From: CAVYXF01 sp963772335 | Lineage (GTDB): Bacteria > Pseudomonadota > Alphaproteobacteria > Rhizobiales > Rhodomicrobiaceae | Length of the DNA stretch: 64,000 bases | Assembly (NCBI GenBank): GCA_963772335.1 | Contig: CAVYXF010000005.1 | Span: 434,001-498,000, forward strand | Direction: 5' to 3' | Shown: one piece after another, positions 55,885-64,000 of the stretch | How the letters are laid out: each line of letters opens with the position of its first letter | Numbering within the stretch: position 1 is the first letter of the stretch | Notes under the pieces: generated by a model | What the model was told of the DNA's origin: nothing | Database searches by the model: none | Seen by the model: the letters and a program-made list of their open reading frames with translations, nothing else | Position numbers and translations under genes: made by a program

Positions 55885-56397
55885 TCAAGCCGGGGCAGCC
55901 GGTAACCACAACTTGCCGCGTCGGGATCGGCCGCCCCGAACAGGCGCTGACTCGATCCCCATGCAGTTGGCGTAGTAGGTGACGTTGGCCGCCCAGTCGG
56001 AGAAGATGCCGCGCACTTTACGTCTTTGGCAAGCACGTCGAGGAGTTTGAGCACATCTGCGTCGCTGTGGATCGCCTCTTTGATGGACTGGTAGTAAAAG
56101 CCCCCGCCGCTGGCGAGCGGGCCGGAGCGCTCCAGCGTCCAGGTGACGATTTCAAGTCCCGCCTCGCGCGCCGCCTTGGCATAGGCTGAGGGCACGATCT
56201 CCTTCTTCTCATTCAGCGTCACCAGCATGTGGGTGGGCGGGGCGATGATCTTCACGCCCTGAGCGGTCTTCGAGCTTGTCGATCAGAAAGAACGGGCGTG
56301 GACCGAGCTGCACGTCTTGCGAATGGGCCTGTGGCGCGAGGAGCTGCAGCCCAAAGGCGGCGAGGCCGAGGGCGAGGATACGACGGGGAATAAGCAT
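55885..56397 (-). pseudogene. Internally deleted periplasmic glycerophosphodiester phosphodiesterase remnant
   Basis: The 5' end is intact: GGAG, ATG at 56397, a signal peptide MLIPRRILALGLAAFGLQLL, and VQLGPRPFFLIDKLED, the mature start of exported glycerophosphodiesterases. Then, at about 56258-56268, the sequence jumps into another frame reading AQGVKIIAPPTHMLVTLNE and on to GLEIVTWTLERSGPLASGGG, the C-terminal region, so the catalytic centre is lost. A further single-base loss near 56018 shifts VRGIFSDWAANVTYYANCMG to a third frame, ending in TGA at 55885. The gene is dead. It was probably about 370-400 residues. Confidence 0.82.
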
Positions 56398-56485
56398 GGA
56401 TGTCTCCACGAAGTCGCTTTGAACCGCGCAAACTTTTGCACCCTCGCGTGACGGGGTGACGAAGGTAGGGCCGCCAGCGTCCGAT

Positions 56486-58243
56486 TTACTGCGGGGCGTG
56501 GCTTGCCGCCGGACATACCCCGATCTGGCTTGGCGGCCGGCCGGTGGAACGCCCTGTTTTCCGACCCATGGGCAGGTTCTTCTCTCTCGTGCTCAGCAGA
56601 GCCACGGTGACGCCGTTGGTCCAGCCGAAGCCGTCCTGCAGAGCATATTCGCCGCCTCCGCCAGGCTTGATTTCGTCGACATCATATTTCTCCAGCATGC
56701 GGCCGCTTGCACAATATTCGCGGGTAACGGTTTCAAGAAAGCGCGTCGAGATCATTGCGGCGATACGCTGTTCGCCGTAATTGCGCAGGCCCGAAACGGC
56801 AACCCATTGCAGGGGTGCCCAGCCATTGGGGCGATCCCATTGCTGCCCTGTGGCCACGGTTGTGGTCCGTAAGCCCCCCTGCGCCAGCAATTTATCGCGC
56901 ACGGTGCTTGCAACCGCGTGTGCTTGAGCTTTTGTTGCCAGCTGCGTGAACAGCGGATAAAGCGTTGCCGCAGATAGCACCGGCGTAGGCTTGCCGCTTG
57001 CCCACTCGACGTCGGCGAACCGGCCTTCCTTTGCCACCCACATCCATCGCCGCACCGCCGCTTGCCGGTCGCGCGCCTGGCGGTCATAGCTGTCGGCGCA
57101 GCCTTGATTACCGAGCGCAGCGCAAGTGGTCGCAATGGCACGCTCCAGCCCGAACAGCAGCGAATTCAAATCGACCGGCGCGATCGCTGTCGTGCGGATG
57201 GTCGCGAGCGTTCGTCCATCGGCAAACCAGCGGGAGCTGAAATCCCAACCGCTTTCGGCGCTGGCGCGCAGGTCGCGATAGACCTCAGGCGCAGGGCGCG
57301 TCTTTACTTCGCGCGCCGTGAGCGTGTCCTCGCGCCAGGACTCGTCGCGCGGCGTGTCCTTGTTGTCGTAGTAGCGGTTGAGGATACTGCCATCGGGCAT
57401 CCGGACTAGGCGCCGCGCAGCGTTGCCCGGTTTCAGCTCGGCTGCGCCCGCCATCCAGAAGTCATGCTCGCGCTGGAGTTCAGCGAGCCGGCGGCGGCGC
57501 ACATCCGGCGAGAGCACCTTGGAAAGCCCCACCATCAGGTAGAAGAACGGCGGCTGCGAGCGGCTGAGATAATAGCTGCGGGTGCCGTTCGGAATGTGGT
57601 CGAAGCGATCGATGAGGGAGCCGAAATCGTCGATCATGCTCTCGATCAGATCGTCGCGTCCGTCGCGCGCAAGCCCGAGCATGGTGAAATAGCTGTCCCA
57701 GTAATACATTTCGCGGAACCGACCGCCGGGCACCACATAAGGGTTGGGTAGCGGCAGCAGGCTGCTGCCGGGCGGCGGCTGATCGGCCGGGCGGCTCAGC
57801 ACGGGCCAGAGCTGCCGGATATGCTCCCGGATCAGCGGGCGTTCGGGTGAGGGCGGCGGAGCTGGCGCGGTCTCCGGCACATCGAAGTTCGCCTCGACGA
57901 AGGCGCGCAGCGCCGCATCGTCCGCCGGCTTGCTGCTCCGCCAATCGGCGAGGATGTCGGCGTCCGACCGCTTGGGCACGGCGTCGACGAAGGTCTTACC
58001 ATCGGGGAAGATCTTCGCCATCTGCACGGCCTCAAATAGCTCGCCGAAGCGCTCCGCAGGCGATCTTGGCGCAACCTCGCGGGCAAGCGCGGGCACCGCG
58101 ATCATGGCAATGGCGAGAACAGGGATGAGAAGGCGCGTCCGTATCGCACGCAGACATTTTGCGGCTCGGTTGCCGGAGGAGGCGCGAGCAGCATCCCGCT
58201 CAGAGAAATGATCCTCAATAGCGGATTCTGAAGACGTGGCCAT
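56486..58243 (-). CDS. treA: Periplasmic trehalase (GH37)
   Basis: A 585-residue glycoside hydrolase family 37 enzyme that splits trehalose into two glucoses. A 54-residue N-terminal stretch ends with the signal core LLIPVLAIAMIAVPALA, so the product should be periplasmic. Signatures are PGGRFREMYYWDSYFTMLGL (signature 1) and QWDRPNGWAPLQWVAV (signature 2); the general acid lies in ESGWDFSSRW and the base in the GGGGEYALQDGFGWTNGV area. The start is uncertain because the signal core lies far from the first ATG. It stands alone, with no trehalose transport genes seen. Confidence 0.95.
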   Translation of the reverse strand: MATSSESAIEDHFSERDAARASSGNRAAKCLRAIRTRLLIPVLAIAMIAVPALAREVAPRSPAERFGELFEAVQMAKIFPDGKTFVDAVPKRSDADILADWRSSKPADDAALRAFVEANFDVPETAPAPPPSPERPLIREHIRQLWPVLSRPADQPPPGSSLLPLPNPYVVPGGRFREMYYWDSYFTMLGLARDGRDDLIESMIDDFGSLIDRFDHIPNGTRSYYLSRSQPPFFYLMVGLSKVLSPDVRRRRLAELQREHDFWMAGAAELKPGNAARRLVRMPDGSILNRYYDNKDTPRDESWREDTLTAREVKTRPAPEVYRDLRASAESGWDFSSRWFADGRTLATIRTTAIAPVDLNSLLFGLERAIATTCAALGNQGCADSYDRQARDRQAAVRRWMWVAKEGRFADVEWASGKPTPVLSAATLYPLFTQLATKAQAHAVASTVRDKLLAQGGLRTTTVATGQQWDRPNGWAPLQWVAVSGLRNYGEQRIAAMISTRFLETVTREYCASGRMLEKYDVDEIKPGGGGEYALQDGFGWTNGVTVALLSTREKNLPMGRKTGRSTGRPPSQIGVCPAASHAPQ

Positions 58244-58435
58244 TGCACATCTTATCGGCGCAATCAGTTTCGGTCGAGATCACAAAGGCAATTTGGAGAA
58301 AAACTCTTTTTAGAGGCTGCGGGGCAAGATCAGCACCTCAAGGGCCGGGTGATGATCTGCTCCTATTCTGTTCCGTCAAGGGCACGGTTCAACGTAGCAA
58401 TTTCTTCGTTTGGCTAACCGCTACAGTTCCCGCGC

Positions 58436-59830
58436 TCAGGCGCCGTGCCTTAAATCGCGGGCGCCGGTTCGGCATCTTCGGGCGAGGAACTCGCCGAAGG
58501 CGTCGTGCATCGAGGTGATGCGGCCGGCGAGATGCTTCAGCTCGGCGGGGCAGGCGCCGCCATACGCCCAATTCAGAAGCTCGACCGTGTGCACGATGGG
58601 CGGGGCGTCCGCGCCTTCGAGCTGGGTGATGCAGCCGATATTGCCGGTCGCCACGCAGTCCGGCCTGGTTGCGCGGATATGGCCGAGCTTGCGCTCGCGG
58701 AGCTCCCCGGCGATTTCGGGCTGCAGGAGATTGTAGGTGCCGGCCGATCCGCAGCAGATATGCCCTTCGCCGATTTCAACGACGGAAAAGCCGGCATCCC
58801 GCAGCAGTCGACGCGGCTGGGCATTGACGCGCTGCCCATGTTGCATCGAGCAGGCCGAATGATAGGCGACACGGACATCCGACCAGCCCTTGGGCGCGCC
58901 GATATCGATCATGTCGGCGAGGAATTCGGTGATGTCCTTGGCGGCTGCCGAAACCGCCCTCGCCCGCTCCGCATAGCCCGAATCGTGCGCGAGCATATGG
59001 CCGTAATCTTTTACCGTCGTGCCGCAGCCGGAGGCGGTGATGAGAATCGCATTTAGCGGCGCATCGACCGCCGCGTGCTCCCAGGCCAGGATATTGTTTC
59101 GAGCGAAGCGCTTGGCCTCCTCGTCGTGCCCCATATGATGCACCAGCGCACCGCAGCAGCCCTCCCCGCGCGCCAGTACCACCTCGACGCCTTGCGAGGT
59201 CAGGAGCTCGATGGCGGCATCATTGATCTGCGGGCGCAGCACCTGCTGCGCGCAGCCCATCATCAGCGCAACGCGGGCGCGCCGTGCGCCCTTGGCCGGA
59301 ATCACCTGCGGCGCCCGATAGCTAGGTGATCGCGTCGGAACGCTGGCCTTGCCGAGCATGGCCGCCATTTCCTTCAGCCCGACCGCGCGGAACAGCCGCG
59401 AAAAAGGCTTAGCGAGGCTTGCCGCCCACAGCGCCTGGCGGAAGCGACCGGGATAGGGCAGCACGGTCCGCAGCAGCCGGCGCATCATCCGGTCCTTGAC
59501 CGGCCGCGACGCGGTGTTCTCGATGTGCACCCGGGCGAAATCGACGAGGTGCATGTAATCGACGCCGCTTGGACAGGTGGTCATGCAAGACAGGCAACTG
59601 AGGCACCGGTCGATGTGGAAGCGCACCTCATTGTCGGCCTTGCGGCCGTTTTCCAACATGTCCTTGATCAGATAGATGCGCCCGCGCGGGCTGTCGCGCT
59701 CGTCGCCGAGCAGCACATAGCTGGAACAGGTGGCAGTGCAGAAGCCGCAATGCACGCAGCGCCGCAGGATGGCTTCGGCCTCCTGGAGCGCCGGATCGGC
59801 GAGCTGGTCGGATGAGAAATGCGTTTCCAT
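58436..59830 (-). CDS. glcF: Glycolate oxidase iron-sulfur subunit
   Basis: A 464-residue subunit with two 4Fe-4S ferredoxin motifs, CVHCGFCTATC near residue 28 and CLSCLSCMTTCPSG near residue 77, followed by two CCG domains (GCAQQVLRPQIND and GEGCCGALVHHMG; then YHSACSMQHGQR and GHICCGSAGTYN). It passes electrons from GlcD/GlcE to the quinone pool. AGGAAA six bases upstream supports the ATG at 59830. It follows glcE by 96 bases and is the last gene of the glcDEF operon. Confidence 0.96.
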   Translation of the reverse strand: METHFSSDQLADPALQEAEAILRRCVHCGFCTATCSSYVLLGDERDSPRGRIYLIKDMLENGRKADNEVRFHIDRCLSCLSCMTTCPSGVDYMHLVDFARVHIENTASRPVKDRMMRRLLRTVLPYPGRFRQALWAASLAKPFSRLFRAVGLKEMAAMLGKASVPTRSPSYRAPQVIPAKGARRARVALMMGCAQQVLRPQINDAAIELLTSQGVEVVLARGEGCCGALVHHMGHDEEAKRFARNNILAWEHAAVDAPLNAILITASGCGTTVKDYGHMLAHDSGYAERARAVSAAAKDITEFLADMIDIGAPKGWSDVRVAYHSACSMQHGQRVNAQPRRLLRDAGFSVVEIGEGHICCGSAGTYNLLQPEIAGELRERKLGHIRATRPDCVATGNIGCITQLEGADAPPIVHTVELLNWAYGGACPAELKHLAGRITSMHDAFGEFLARRCRTGARDLRHGA

Positions 59831-59926
59831 CGGCGTTTCCTAAGATGCCTGCCCAGCCGGTTGATGGTCACGACAAGGCACGGCTTGTTGTTGGCTCGGC
59901 ACTTGCGGGAAAGACACCCCGCCGGC

Positions 59927-61153
59927 TCAGATGCCCGCATACATGCGGCCCGGATTGAGGATGCGGTGCGGGTCGAAGGCTTCCTTGAGCCGGCGGATCA
60001 GGTTCATATTGATTTCCGGCAGCGGCTGGAAGACAGCTACGGAAGCGCGTGCGGCCGAGCCGGCGCGCACGAGAAAGGCATCCGCCTGAAACTCGGCGAT
60101 GACGCGCCGGAGCACCGTGGCGCTGGCATCGGTGGCGGGCGGCACTTCGAGCCAGATCAAGCCTCCCGCCCAGTCATAGGCAGCCCGGCAGTCCATCTGC
60201 CCCGACAATGCGCTGACCAGCCGCGCCCCCTGCTCCGGCGCTGTGGTAATCCGCCAAAGCGGCCAGTCGCTGCCTGCAAGGAATTGGAGCCGGCGCAAGT
60301 CCTCCCAGAACGCGCGAGAGCGGCTGTCGTCCATCTCGTAAAGCGTGCCGAACGTCTTCAGCTCCTGATGCAGGCGGCCGAGGCGGTATTCGACAGAGGG
60401 TGCGAAATTCTCGATACGAAGCGCGGTGACCGACTGGCCGAGGGAGGCCACATCGGGAACGGTCAGGCGCTCGACGAACGGGCGCTGGAGGTGAACGGCG
60501 CCGGAGACCTCATAAGCACTGCCAAGGGCTTTGCACATGGCACTCACCGCCGCCTCGTCGGTAATGTTGAGGCAGATCAGCGTGCGCGTTTCCTCAGTTT
60601 TCGGCAGCACCTTGAGGGTGATCTCGCTCATCACTGCAAGCGTGCCCCATGAACCGGACATAGAGCGGGCAACATCGTAGCCGGTCACGTTCTTCATTAC
60701 CCGGCCGCCGGACTTGATCACCTCGCCGCGGCCATTCACGGCACGTACGCCAATCAGATGGTCGCGCGCGGCACCGCGCAGAATGCGCCGGGAACCGGAG
60801 GCGTTGGTCGCGATCACGCCGCCGAGCGTCGCCTCCTCACCATTGGGGGTGAGGACATGCTGCAAGGCGCAGGGCTCAAAGGCAAGTTCCTGCCCATTCT
60901 CGTCAAGCAGCTTCTCGATCTCGGAAAGCATCGTGCCGCTTTTGGCTGAGATGACCAGCTCGTTCGGCTCATAGAGCGTCACCCCGCGCATCTCCCGCAT
61001 CGAAATGCGCGCCCCGACCTGCAGCGGGCGGCCGATATTCACCTTGCTCCGCCTCCCGCAGACTTCCAGGGGAACGGTCTTTCCGACGGCGTCCGCGACG
61101 AGGCTGGCGAGCTCCTCTTCACTTCGCGGCAAATAGGTTTCGCTAATTTGCAC
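59927..61153 (-). CDS. glcE: Glycolate oxidase FAD-binding subunit
   Basis: A 408-residue FAD-binding subunit of glycolate oxidase. The PCMH-type FAD domain shows LEVCGRRSKVNIGRPLQVGA, GTMLSEIEKLLDENGQEL, ATLGGVIATNASGSRRILRGAARDHLIGVRAV split as usual and KSGGRVMKNVTGYDVARSMSGSWGTLAV. It ends LKEAFDPHRILNPGRMYAGI. It starts with GTG and overlaps the glcD end by 11 bases, so translation is coupled. Both GlcD and GlcE are needed for activity in E. coli. Confidence 0.96.
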   Translation of the reverse strand: MQISETYLPRSEEELASLVADAVGKTVPLEVCGRRSKVNIGRPLQVGARISMREMRGVTLYEPNELVISAKSGTMLSEIEKLLDENGQELAFEPCALQHVLTPNGEEATLGGVIATNASGSRRILRGAARDHLIGVRAVNGRGEVIKSGGRVMKNVTGYDVARSMSGSWGTLAVMSEITLKVLPKTEETRTLICLNITDEAAVSAMCKALGSAYEVSGAVHLQRPFVERLTVPDVASLGQSVTALRIENFAPSVEYRLGRLHQELKTFGTLYEMDDSRSRAFWEDLRRLQFLAGSDWPLWRITTAPEQGARLVSALSGQMDCRAAYDWAGGLIWLEVPPATDASATVLRRVIAEFQADAFLVRAGSAARASVAVFQPLPEINMNLIRRLKEAFDPHRILNPGRMYAGI

Positions 61154-62594
61154 GGGCCAGATGCGCTTCTTGCGCTTTGAGAGGGAACACCTTGCCCGGA
61201 TTGAGCAGCCAATCCGGATCGAACACGCTTTTTATGCGCATTTGTTGGGCGAGGTCTACATCGTTGAACTGCACGCTCATCAGCTCGCGCTTTTCGATGC
61301 CGACGCCGTGCTCGCCGGTGAGGCAGCCGCCCAGCGCCACGCACAGCTTGAGGATGCGCTCACCGGCGAGCTCGGCGCGCTGTTTCTCGTCGGGGTCGTT
61401 GGCGTTGTACAGGATCAGCGGGTGCAGATTGCCGTCGCCGGCATGGAAGATATTGGCGACATCGAGCTGCGACTGGCGGCAGATGTCGGCGATGCCGGCA
61501 AGGGCTTTGGGAAGCGCACCGAGCGGGATCGTGCCATCCATGCAGTAATAGTCGGAGATGCGGCCGATCGCACCGAAGGCGGCCTTGCGCCCCTTCCAAA
61601 TTGCAGCGGATTCCGCCTCGCTCTGGCTCACCTTGATGCTCAGCGGTGTGAATTCGACGGCAATGGCCTCGATTTGAGTGAGGAGGCTCGCGACCTCGTC
61701 CTCCGATCCTTCGACCTCGATGATCAGCAGCGCTTCGACATCCAGCGGGTAGCCTGCATGGGCGAATTCCTCGCATACCTTGATTGCCGGGCGGTCCATG
61801 AACTCGATCGCCACCGGCACGATACCGTTGCCGATGATCGCCGCAACGCAGGCGCCGGCAGCCTCGCTCGAGGCAAAGCCGATCATCATCGGGCGCGCTC
61901 CCTCGGCCTGGCGCAGAATGCGCAGCGTTGCCTCGGTGACGATGCCGAACTGACCTTCCGAGCCGATGATGAGGCTTAAGAAATCGTATCCCGCCGGATC
62001 GAGATGCGGCCCGCCGAATTCGACGATGTCGCCACTCATCAGCACCATCTTCAGGCCGAGCACGTTGTTGACCGTGACGCCGTATTTCAGGCAATGCGCG
62101 CCGCCGGAATTCATGCCGATATTGCCGCCGATGGTGCAGGCGAGCTGGCTGGAGGGGTCTGGCGCGTAGAAGAACTTCATCGGAGCGACTGCGTTTGATA
62201 CGCCGAGATTGGTGATGCCCGTCTCCACGCGCACATAACGGCTCTCGAAATTGGTCTCCAGCACCCGGTTCATTCGCGATAGGCAGAGCACGATCGCATC
62301 TTCGGACGGCAGCGCCCCGCCAGCCAGCGAGGTGCCGGCGCCGCGCGGGACGACGCGGATCTGCATTAGATGGCAAAATCTCATGACTGCGCTCACCTCC
62401 TCGGTCGAGGAGGGCAGGACCACCGCCAGCGGCATGCATTTATAGGCGGTCAGGGCGTCGGTCTCGAAAGCGCGCCGGCCGGTCTCGTCGGCAACGACAG
62501 CGCGAGCGGGAAGTAATTTCTTCAGTGCACCCACGAGTTTATCCCGGCGGCCGAGAATCTCGGGCTTGGGCCCAACCAATTCGATGCCCGACAT
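61143..62594 (-). CDS. glcD: Glycolate oxidase catalytic subunit
   Basis: A 483-residue FAD-linked subunit that oxidises glycolate to glyoxylate. Key parts are VLPSSTEEVSAVMRFCHL, VPRGAGTSLAGGALP, TIGGNIGMNSGGAHCLKYGV, GSEGQFGIVTEATLRIL, HAGDGNLHPLILYN and TGEHGVGIEKRELM, ending PDWLLNPGKVFPL. The strong GGGAGG eight bases before the ATG at 62594 marks the first gene of the operon. A LysR gene is read divergently, 188 bases away, and is the likely regulator. Confidence 0.97.
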   Translation of the reverse strand: MSGIELVGPKPEILGRRDKLVGALKKLLPARAVVADETGRRAFETDALTAYKCMPLAVVLPSSTEEVSAVMRFCHLMQIRVVPRGAGTSLAGGALPSEDAIVLCLSRMNRVLETNFESRYVRVETGITNLGVSNAVAPMKFFYAPDPSSQLACTIGGNIGMNSGGAHCLKYGVTVNNVLGLKMVLMSGDIVEFGGPHLDPAGYDFLSLIIGSEGQFGIVTEATLRILRQAEGARPMMIGFASSEAAGACVAAIIGNGIVPVAIEFMDRPAIKVCEEFAHAGYPLDVEALLIIEVEGSEDEVASLLTQIEAIAVEFTPLSIKVSQSEAESAAIWKGRKAAFGAIGRISDYYCMDGTIPLGALPKALAGIADICRQSQLDVANIFHAGDGNLHPLILYNANDPDEKQRAELAGERILKLCVALGGCLTGEHGVGIEKRELMSVQFNDVDLAQQMRIKSVFDPDWLLNPGKVFPLKAQEAHLARAN

Positions 62595-62675
62595 CAGATC
62601 GCCTCCCTTATGGTGTAGGTTGTAGGTGGAATTGGTAGCACACGTAAAGAAGCTAGGCTAAAATTGACGGCAAAT

Positions 62676-62691
62676 GTGTGAGATTTAACAC
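62676..62691. promoter_or_regulatory. Candidate LysR-type operator
   Basis: GTGTGAGATTTAACAC is a dyad with GTGT/ACAC arms and fits the T-N11-A shape of LysR boxes. It lies 82 bases upstream of glcD and 11 bases upstream of the lysR promoter. Binding is inferred from position and symmetry only. Confidence 0.5.
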
Positions 62692-62701
62692 GCCGGCGCG
62701 A

Positions 62702-62730
62702 TTGACAGGGCCGGCGGCTCGCAACACTAT
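62702..62730 (+). promoter_or_regulatory. Candidate sigma-70 promoter of lysR gene
   Basis: TTGACA (62702-62707) and CACTAT (62725-62730) are separated by exactly 17 bases, close to the alphaproteobacterial consensus. Transcription would start near 62737, downstream of the GTG at 62678, which rules that start out and supports the GTG at 62783. Confidence 0.6.
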
Positions 62731-62782
62731 CCTTACGCGCAACCATATCCACACGATTCATCAGTCCTGCGAGAGCCTCGGC

Positions 62783-63745
62783 GTGCCCCTTACTCCTATT
62801 ACGGATCTTGAGATCTTCGCCCGCGTCGCCTCCGCGGGTAATATGTCCGCCGCGGGGCGCGACATGGGTCTTTCTCCTGCTGTTGTCAGCAAGCGTATCA
62901 GCCATATGGAAGAACGCCTCGGCGCCCGGCTGTTCCAGCGCACCACCCGGCAGCTCAAGCTGACCGAGACCGGGAAGGGCTTCTACGAGCGGATCGTCGG
63001 CATCCTCAACGACATCGAGGAAGCCGAAGCGTTTGTATCGCAGCTTAATGCCAAAGCCAGCGGCATCCTGCGTGTCACCGCGCCAACCGGCTTTAGCCGC
63101 CGCCATATGGCGCCCTATCTGGCCGGCTTTCTTAAGCAACATCCCGAACTCAATCTCGAACTGCACCTCACCGACAATATCATCGACATTGTCGGAGAAG
63201 GTATCGACCTTGCCATCCGCATCGCCGAGCTCGACGATTCCAGTCTCGTCGCACGCCGCCTGGCTCCCTGCCAGCGGGTGATCTGCGCAACACCGGAATA
63301 TCTCGAGCGCAACGGTATCCCGCAGACCTTAAGCGACCTGGCAAAACATAATTGCCTGACGGTCGGCTTCCAGTCCATTTGGCGCCTGGAAGGTCCCGAT
63401 GGGCAAGCGTCACTGCGAGTCTCCGGCAATCTGCGCTCGAATTCAAGCGACGTCGTCCACGAGGCGCTGCTCAGCGGGCTTGGCATCGGCATGCGCTCCA
63501 CCTGGGATGTCAGCGACGATCTGAAAAGCGGACGGCTGCGCATCGTGCTGCCCGATTATCACGAGAGCGCTCGCCTTGGAATTTATGCCATCTATCCCTG
63601 CCGGCAGTTCGTGCCAGCGAAATTGCGTGTCTTTGTCGACTTCCTCGCCCAGCTTTACGGTCCGGACCCCTATTGGGACCGCGGCCTTAGTCTGCGGCGG
63701 TGGCAGCCGAGCGTGAAGAAGCCCGTCCTAAGAGCTGCTCCATAA
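62783..63745 (+). CDS. LysR-family transcriptional regulator
   Basis: A 320-residue LysR protein. The winged helix-turn-helix is LEIFARVASAGNMSAAGRDM, GLSPAVVSKRISHMEERLGARLFQRTTR; the effector domain starts near residue 92 with GILRVTAPTGFSRRHMAPYL. It is of the AaeR/DsdC-like group with an aromatic-acid-type sensor. GTG at 62783 is taken as the start, with GAGAG before it and a promoter at 62702. The divergent position to glcDEF makes it the probable activator of glycolate use, with glycolate or a related acid as signal. Confidence 0.92.
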   Translation: MPLTPITDLEIFARVASAGNMSAAGRDMGLSPAVVSKRISHMEERLGARLFQRTTRQLKLTETGKGFYERIVGILNDIEEAEAFVSQLNAKASGILRVTAPTGFSRRHMAPYLAGFLKQHPELNLELHLTDNIIDIVGEGIDLAIRIAELDDSSLVARRLAPCQRVICATPEYLERNGIPQTLSDLAKHNCLTVGFQSIWRLEGPDGQASLRVSGNLRSNSSDVVHEALLSGLGIGMRSTWDVSDDLKSGRLRIVLPDYHESARLGIYAIYPCRQFVPAKLRVFVDFLAQLYGPDPYWDRGLSLRRWQPSVKKPVLRAAP

Positions 63746-63906
63746 CGGCAATTCGTCGCCGCGACAAAATCCAGCTGTGCACTATAATTGCACGCCGCTG
63801 CCAGAGATTGCCGGATCTGTTAGGAAGACGGAACCGGAGCGTCCGGCGGGTGTCACTGGTATGCAAATGATTTGGACAGCACGTTAGGGAACACCAAGGA
63901 GTGAAA

Positions 63907-64000
63907 ATGAAAATTTTGGTCCAGCTCGCGGTTATGGCCGCGATTTGCAGCGTCTCGGCGGGGGTGAAGGCCGAGGGGGATCCCGCCAAGGGCGAGACCG
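63907..64000 (+). CDS. Cytochrome c precursor (partial, cut by window edge)
   Basis: The first 31 codons of an exported c-type cytochrome. AAGGAG at 63896-63901 precedes the ATG; the signal peptide MKILVQLAVMAAICSVSAG is followed by VKAEGDPAKGE, the common start of small class I cytochromes, where the heme motif CxxCH comes next. The rest is outside the window, so the heme motif itself is not seen. Confidence 0.7.
   Translation, partial: MKILVQLAVMAAICSVSAGVKAEGDPAKGET

Noticed and set aside
63687..63989. Minus-strand frame at the right edge
   Set aside because: It runs antisense to the lysR end and to the cytochrome c start, which has a clear ribosome-binding site and signal peptide.

Overview
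The window is a 64 kb chromosomal segment of a G+C-rich alphaproteobacterium, most likely of the order Hyphomicrobiales (Rhizobiales). I place it there from gene content: an ALA synthase hemA of the C4 heme pathway, a membrane-bound ferritin MbfA behind an Irr-type iron control palindrome, the murA-DUF2948-hisD-nadD block, dnaX-ebfC-recR, DUF1289 and DUF2948 proteins, and alphaproteobacterial intergenic palindromes. Family and genus cannot be fixed from the sequence alone.

Layout. 1-4 kb: small accessory enzymes (YCII, VOC, serine hydrolase, SnoaL-like) and a divergent HxlR regulator with visible operator palindromes. 4-6.2 kb: an iron-storage block with a conserved hypothetical gene, dps and mbfA. 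6.2-9.9 kb: coaBC, dut, a MoeB/ThiF E1-like enzyme, a charged Rho_N-type protein and a tail-anchored protein. 10-14.1 kb: fdhD, a periplasmic PQQ-type sugar dehydrogenase, a small zinc-ribbon membrane protein and ada. 14.3-18.6 kb: EF-hand lipoprotein, secreted lectin-like protein, a cation/proton antiporter and an L,D-transpeptidase. 18.6-26.5 kb: ycjX-ycjF and a 1755-residue alpha-2-macroglobulin. 26.6-34.8 kb: small membrane protein, FAD oxidase, Sua5, SEC-C protein, then nadD, hisD, DUF2948, murA and a 56-codon gene upstream of murA. 35-41 kb: LuxR regulator, tRNA-Thr, an aldehyde dehydrogenase remnant, a lone cNMP-binding protein, hemA and an M23 peptidase. 41.5-49.3 kb: autotransporter, large catalase, recR-ebfC-dnaX. 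49.5-54.7 kb: a small secreted repeat protein, a SPINDLY-like TPR glycosyltransferase, a complete IS481-family element and a TPR gene beside it. 54.7-63.7 kb: endonuclease/phosphatase-fold protein, phosphodiesterase remnant, trehalase, and the glycolate oxidase operon glcDEF with a divergent LysR regulator. The right edge cuts a cytochrome c gene.

The most striking pattern is the number of broken genes. Single-base insertions split coaBC, fdhD and the antiporter; in each case removing one base restores a recognisable motif. An in-frame TAG interrupts ycjX. A GABA-aldehyde dehydrogenase gene and a periplasmic phosphodiesterase gene survive only as internally deleted remnants. CoaBC is normally essential, so at least some single-base lesions may be assembly errors, whereas the large internal deletions look like real decay.

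I found no CRISPR array, prophage, toxin-antitoxin pair or defence island, and no clear candidate for a wholly new multi-gene system. The better leads are regulatory palindromes, mosaic repeats between convergent genes, a hairpin shielding the IS481 transposase start, a small secreted protein built of repeated RDHR units, and several conserved small genes.
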